From an uncultured Clostridia bacterium (GTDB lineage Bacteria > Bacillota > Clostridia > TANB77 > CAG-508), in assembly GCA_947627785.1 (NCBI GenBank), contig CANQXC010000056.1, forward strand, positions 1 to 5,817: a DNA stretch of 5,817 nucleotides. The letters are read 5' to 3'. Of the stretch, positions 5,123 to 5,817 are shown in pieces (position 1 is the stretch's first letter; every line of letters begins with the position of its first letter). The notes under the pieces are model-generated. The model worked only from the letters and a program-made list of their open reading frames with translations. It was not told the origin of the DNA and made no database searches. A program made the position numbers and the translations under genes.

Positions 5123-5817
5123 TCTTAACTCTATTTATCCTATTTATTCGACAATTTTCGTCATTTATATCTAATATGCAACCTGTTAAAACTACTTCTT
5201 TATCTTCACTTACCTTATATCTTTCTGGTAACGTTGTTGTAAATCTTTTTACAGAAGCAGCAATTTCCATGCCTATAACTGATTTTTTTGGCCCTGTCAT
5301 TCCTATATCTGTAATATATCCAGTACCTTTTTCTAGTATTGTTTCATCTGCTGTTTGAACATGAGTATGAGTTCCAAAAACAGCGGTTACTTTTCCATCT
5401 AAATAATATCCCATGGCGATTTTTTCTGCAGTTGCTTCTGCATGAAAGTCTACTATTATTATATTTGCTTTATTTTGTAGTTCTTTTAATATTTCATCCA
5501 TTTTTAAAAATGGATTTTCTGATAGTATTCCAATGTCTACTCTTCCTATTAAATTTACTACAGCAATCCTTTTTCCATTTACTTCTCTTATGGTGTAGCC
5601 TTTTCCTGGAACTCCTACTGGATAATTTGCAGGTCTTACAATTTGTTCGTCTTCAATAAAATTAAAAATTTCTTTTTTGCCCCAAGTATGGTTACCCATG
5701 GTTACAACGTCTACCCCTACTTTTTTTAAATCTTCATATATTTTTAATGTTATTCCCATACCATCTGCTGAATTTTCCCCATTAGCTATTATAAAATCAA
5801 TATTATTTTGCTTTTTA
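5118..5817 (-). CDS. ymdB: YmdB-family metallophosphoesterase, N terminus outside the window
   Basis: YmdB is a dinuclear-metal phosphodiesterase that hydrolyses cyclic nucleotides in B. subtilis and affects biofilm and motility decisions. The frame stays open from the stop at 5118 to the window edge. The ATG at 5759 is internal, because the 19 codons before it encode the family segment IDFIIANGENSADG. Metal-ligand motifs in order are NGEN, GNHTW, DFHAEATAEK and GTHTHVQTAD, followed by TDIGMTG, all intact. The HTW motif is followed by Gly rather than the Asp I expect in many homologues. About 232 residues are present and roughly 30 are missing, including the first metal-binding aspartate. It is followed by spoVS as in B. 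subtilis, where rny precedes it; rny would be expected just outside. Its last codons contain two Spo0A-like boxes. Confidence 0.95.
   Translation of the reverse strand, partial: KKQNNIDFIIANGENSADGMGITLKIYEDLKKVGVDVVTMGNHTWGKKEIFNFIEDEQIVRPANYPVGVPGKGYTIREVNGKRIAVVNLIGRVDIGILSENPFLKMDEILKELQNKANIIIVDFHAEATAEKIAMGYYLDGKVTAVFGTHTHVQTADETILEKGTGYITDIGMTGPKKSVIGMEIAASVKRFTTTLPERYKVSEDKEVVLTGCILDINDENCRINRINRVKM
5147..5163 (-). promoter_or_regulatory. Tandem Spo0A boxes inside the 3' end of ymdB
   Basis: On the minus strand TGACGAA (5157-5163) and TGTCGAA (5147-5153) both match the 0A consensus TGNCGAA. They point the same way with centres exactly 10 bases apart, the arrangement known for Spo0A dimers on tandem boxes. 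They lie about 40-50 bases upstream of the single perfect box at 5106-5112. They overlap codons for D-E-N-C-R-I near the poorly conserved ymdB C terminus, including a CGA arginine codon, which is unusual in a gene where AGA is available. Confidence 0.62.

Noticed and set aside
5118..5759. Start of ymdB at the ATG at 5759
   Set aside because: The codons before it encode the conserved ANGEN metal-binding segment in frame, so the true start lies outside the window.

Overview
The window is strongly AT-rich. Every gene I can support is on the minus strand, so the order of transcription runs from position 5817 down to 1. The gene set (ymdB-spoVS, cmk, plsC, scpB), purine-rich Shine-Dalgarno sequences, A/T-ending codons and Spo0A-type DNA boxes point to a low-GC, spore-forming member of the Firmicutes, most likely a clostridial, gut-type lineage. 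It looks like ordinary chromosome: I see no insertion sequence, phage gene, CRISPR array or toxin module.

Layout in order of transcription. First comes the 3' part of ymdB, a metallophosphoesterase cut by the window edge. Next is a short intergenic region with a cluster of Spo0A-like boxes and two candidate promoters (SigH-type and SigA-type). Then come spoVS, a stem-loop without a U-tract, and a gene for a membrane-anchored peptide-type solute-binding protein that has no transporter beside it. After an extended -10 promoter, a second group follows: a P-loop ATPase fused to an Asp23/Gls24 domain, cmk (overlapping it by one base), plsC and scpB. The window ends with a strong promoter driving tRNA-Val(UAC) and tRNA-Asp(GUC), the latter missing its last bases.

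Two functional themes can be separated. The right-hand part looks developmental: YmdB and SpoVS are neighbours in Bacillus subtilis too, and the DNA between them reads like a Spo0A/SigH control region. The left-hand part is housekeeping: CMP kinase (pyrimidine nucleotides), acyltransferase (phospholipid), ScpB (chromosome condensation) and tRNAs. The ATPase-Asp23 fusion is the least understood member of that group. The most interesting signals are the helically phased Spo0A box cluster, which partly lies inside the end of ymdB, and the ATPase-Asp23 fusion. No wholly new system is evident.
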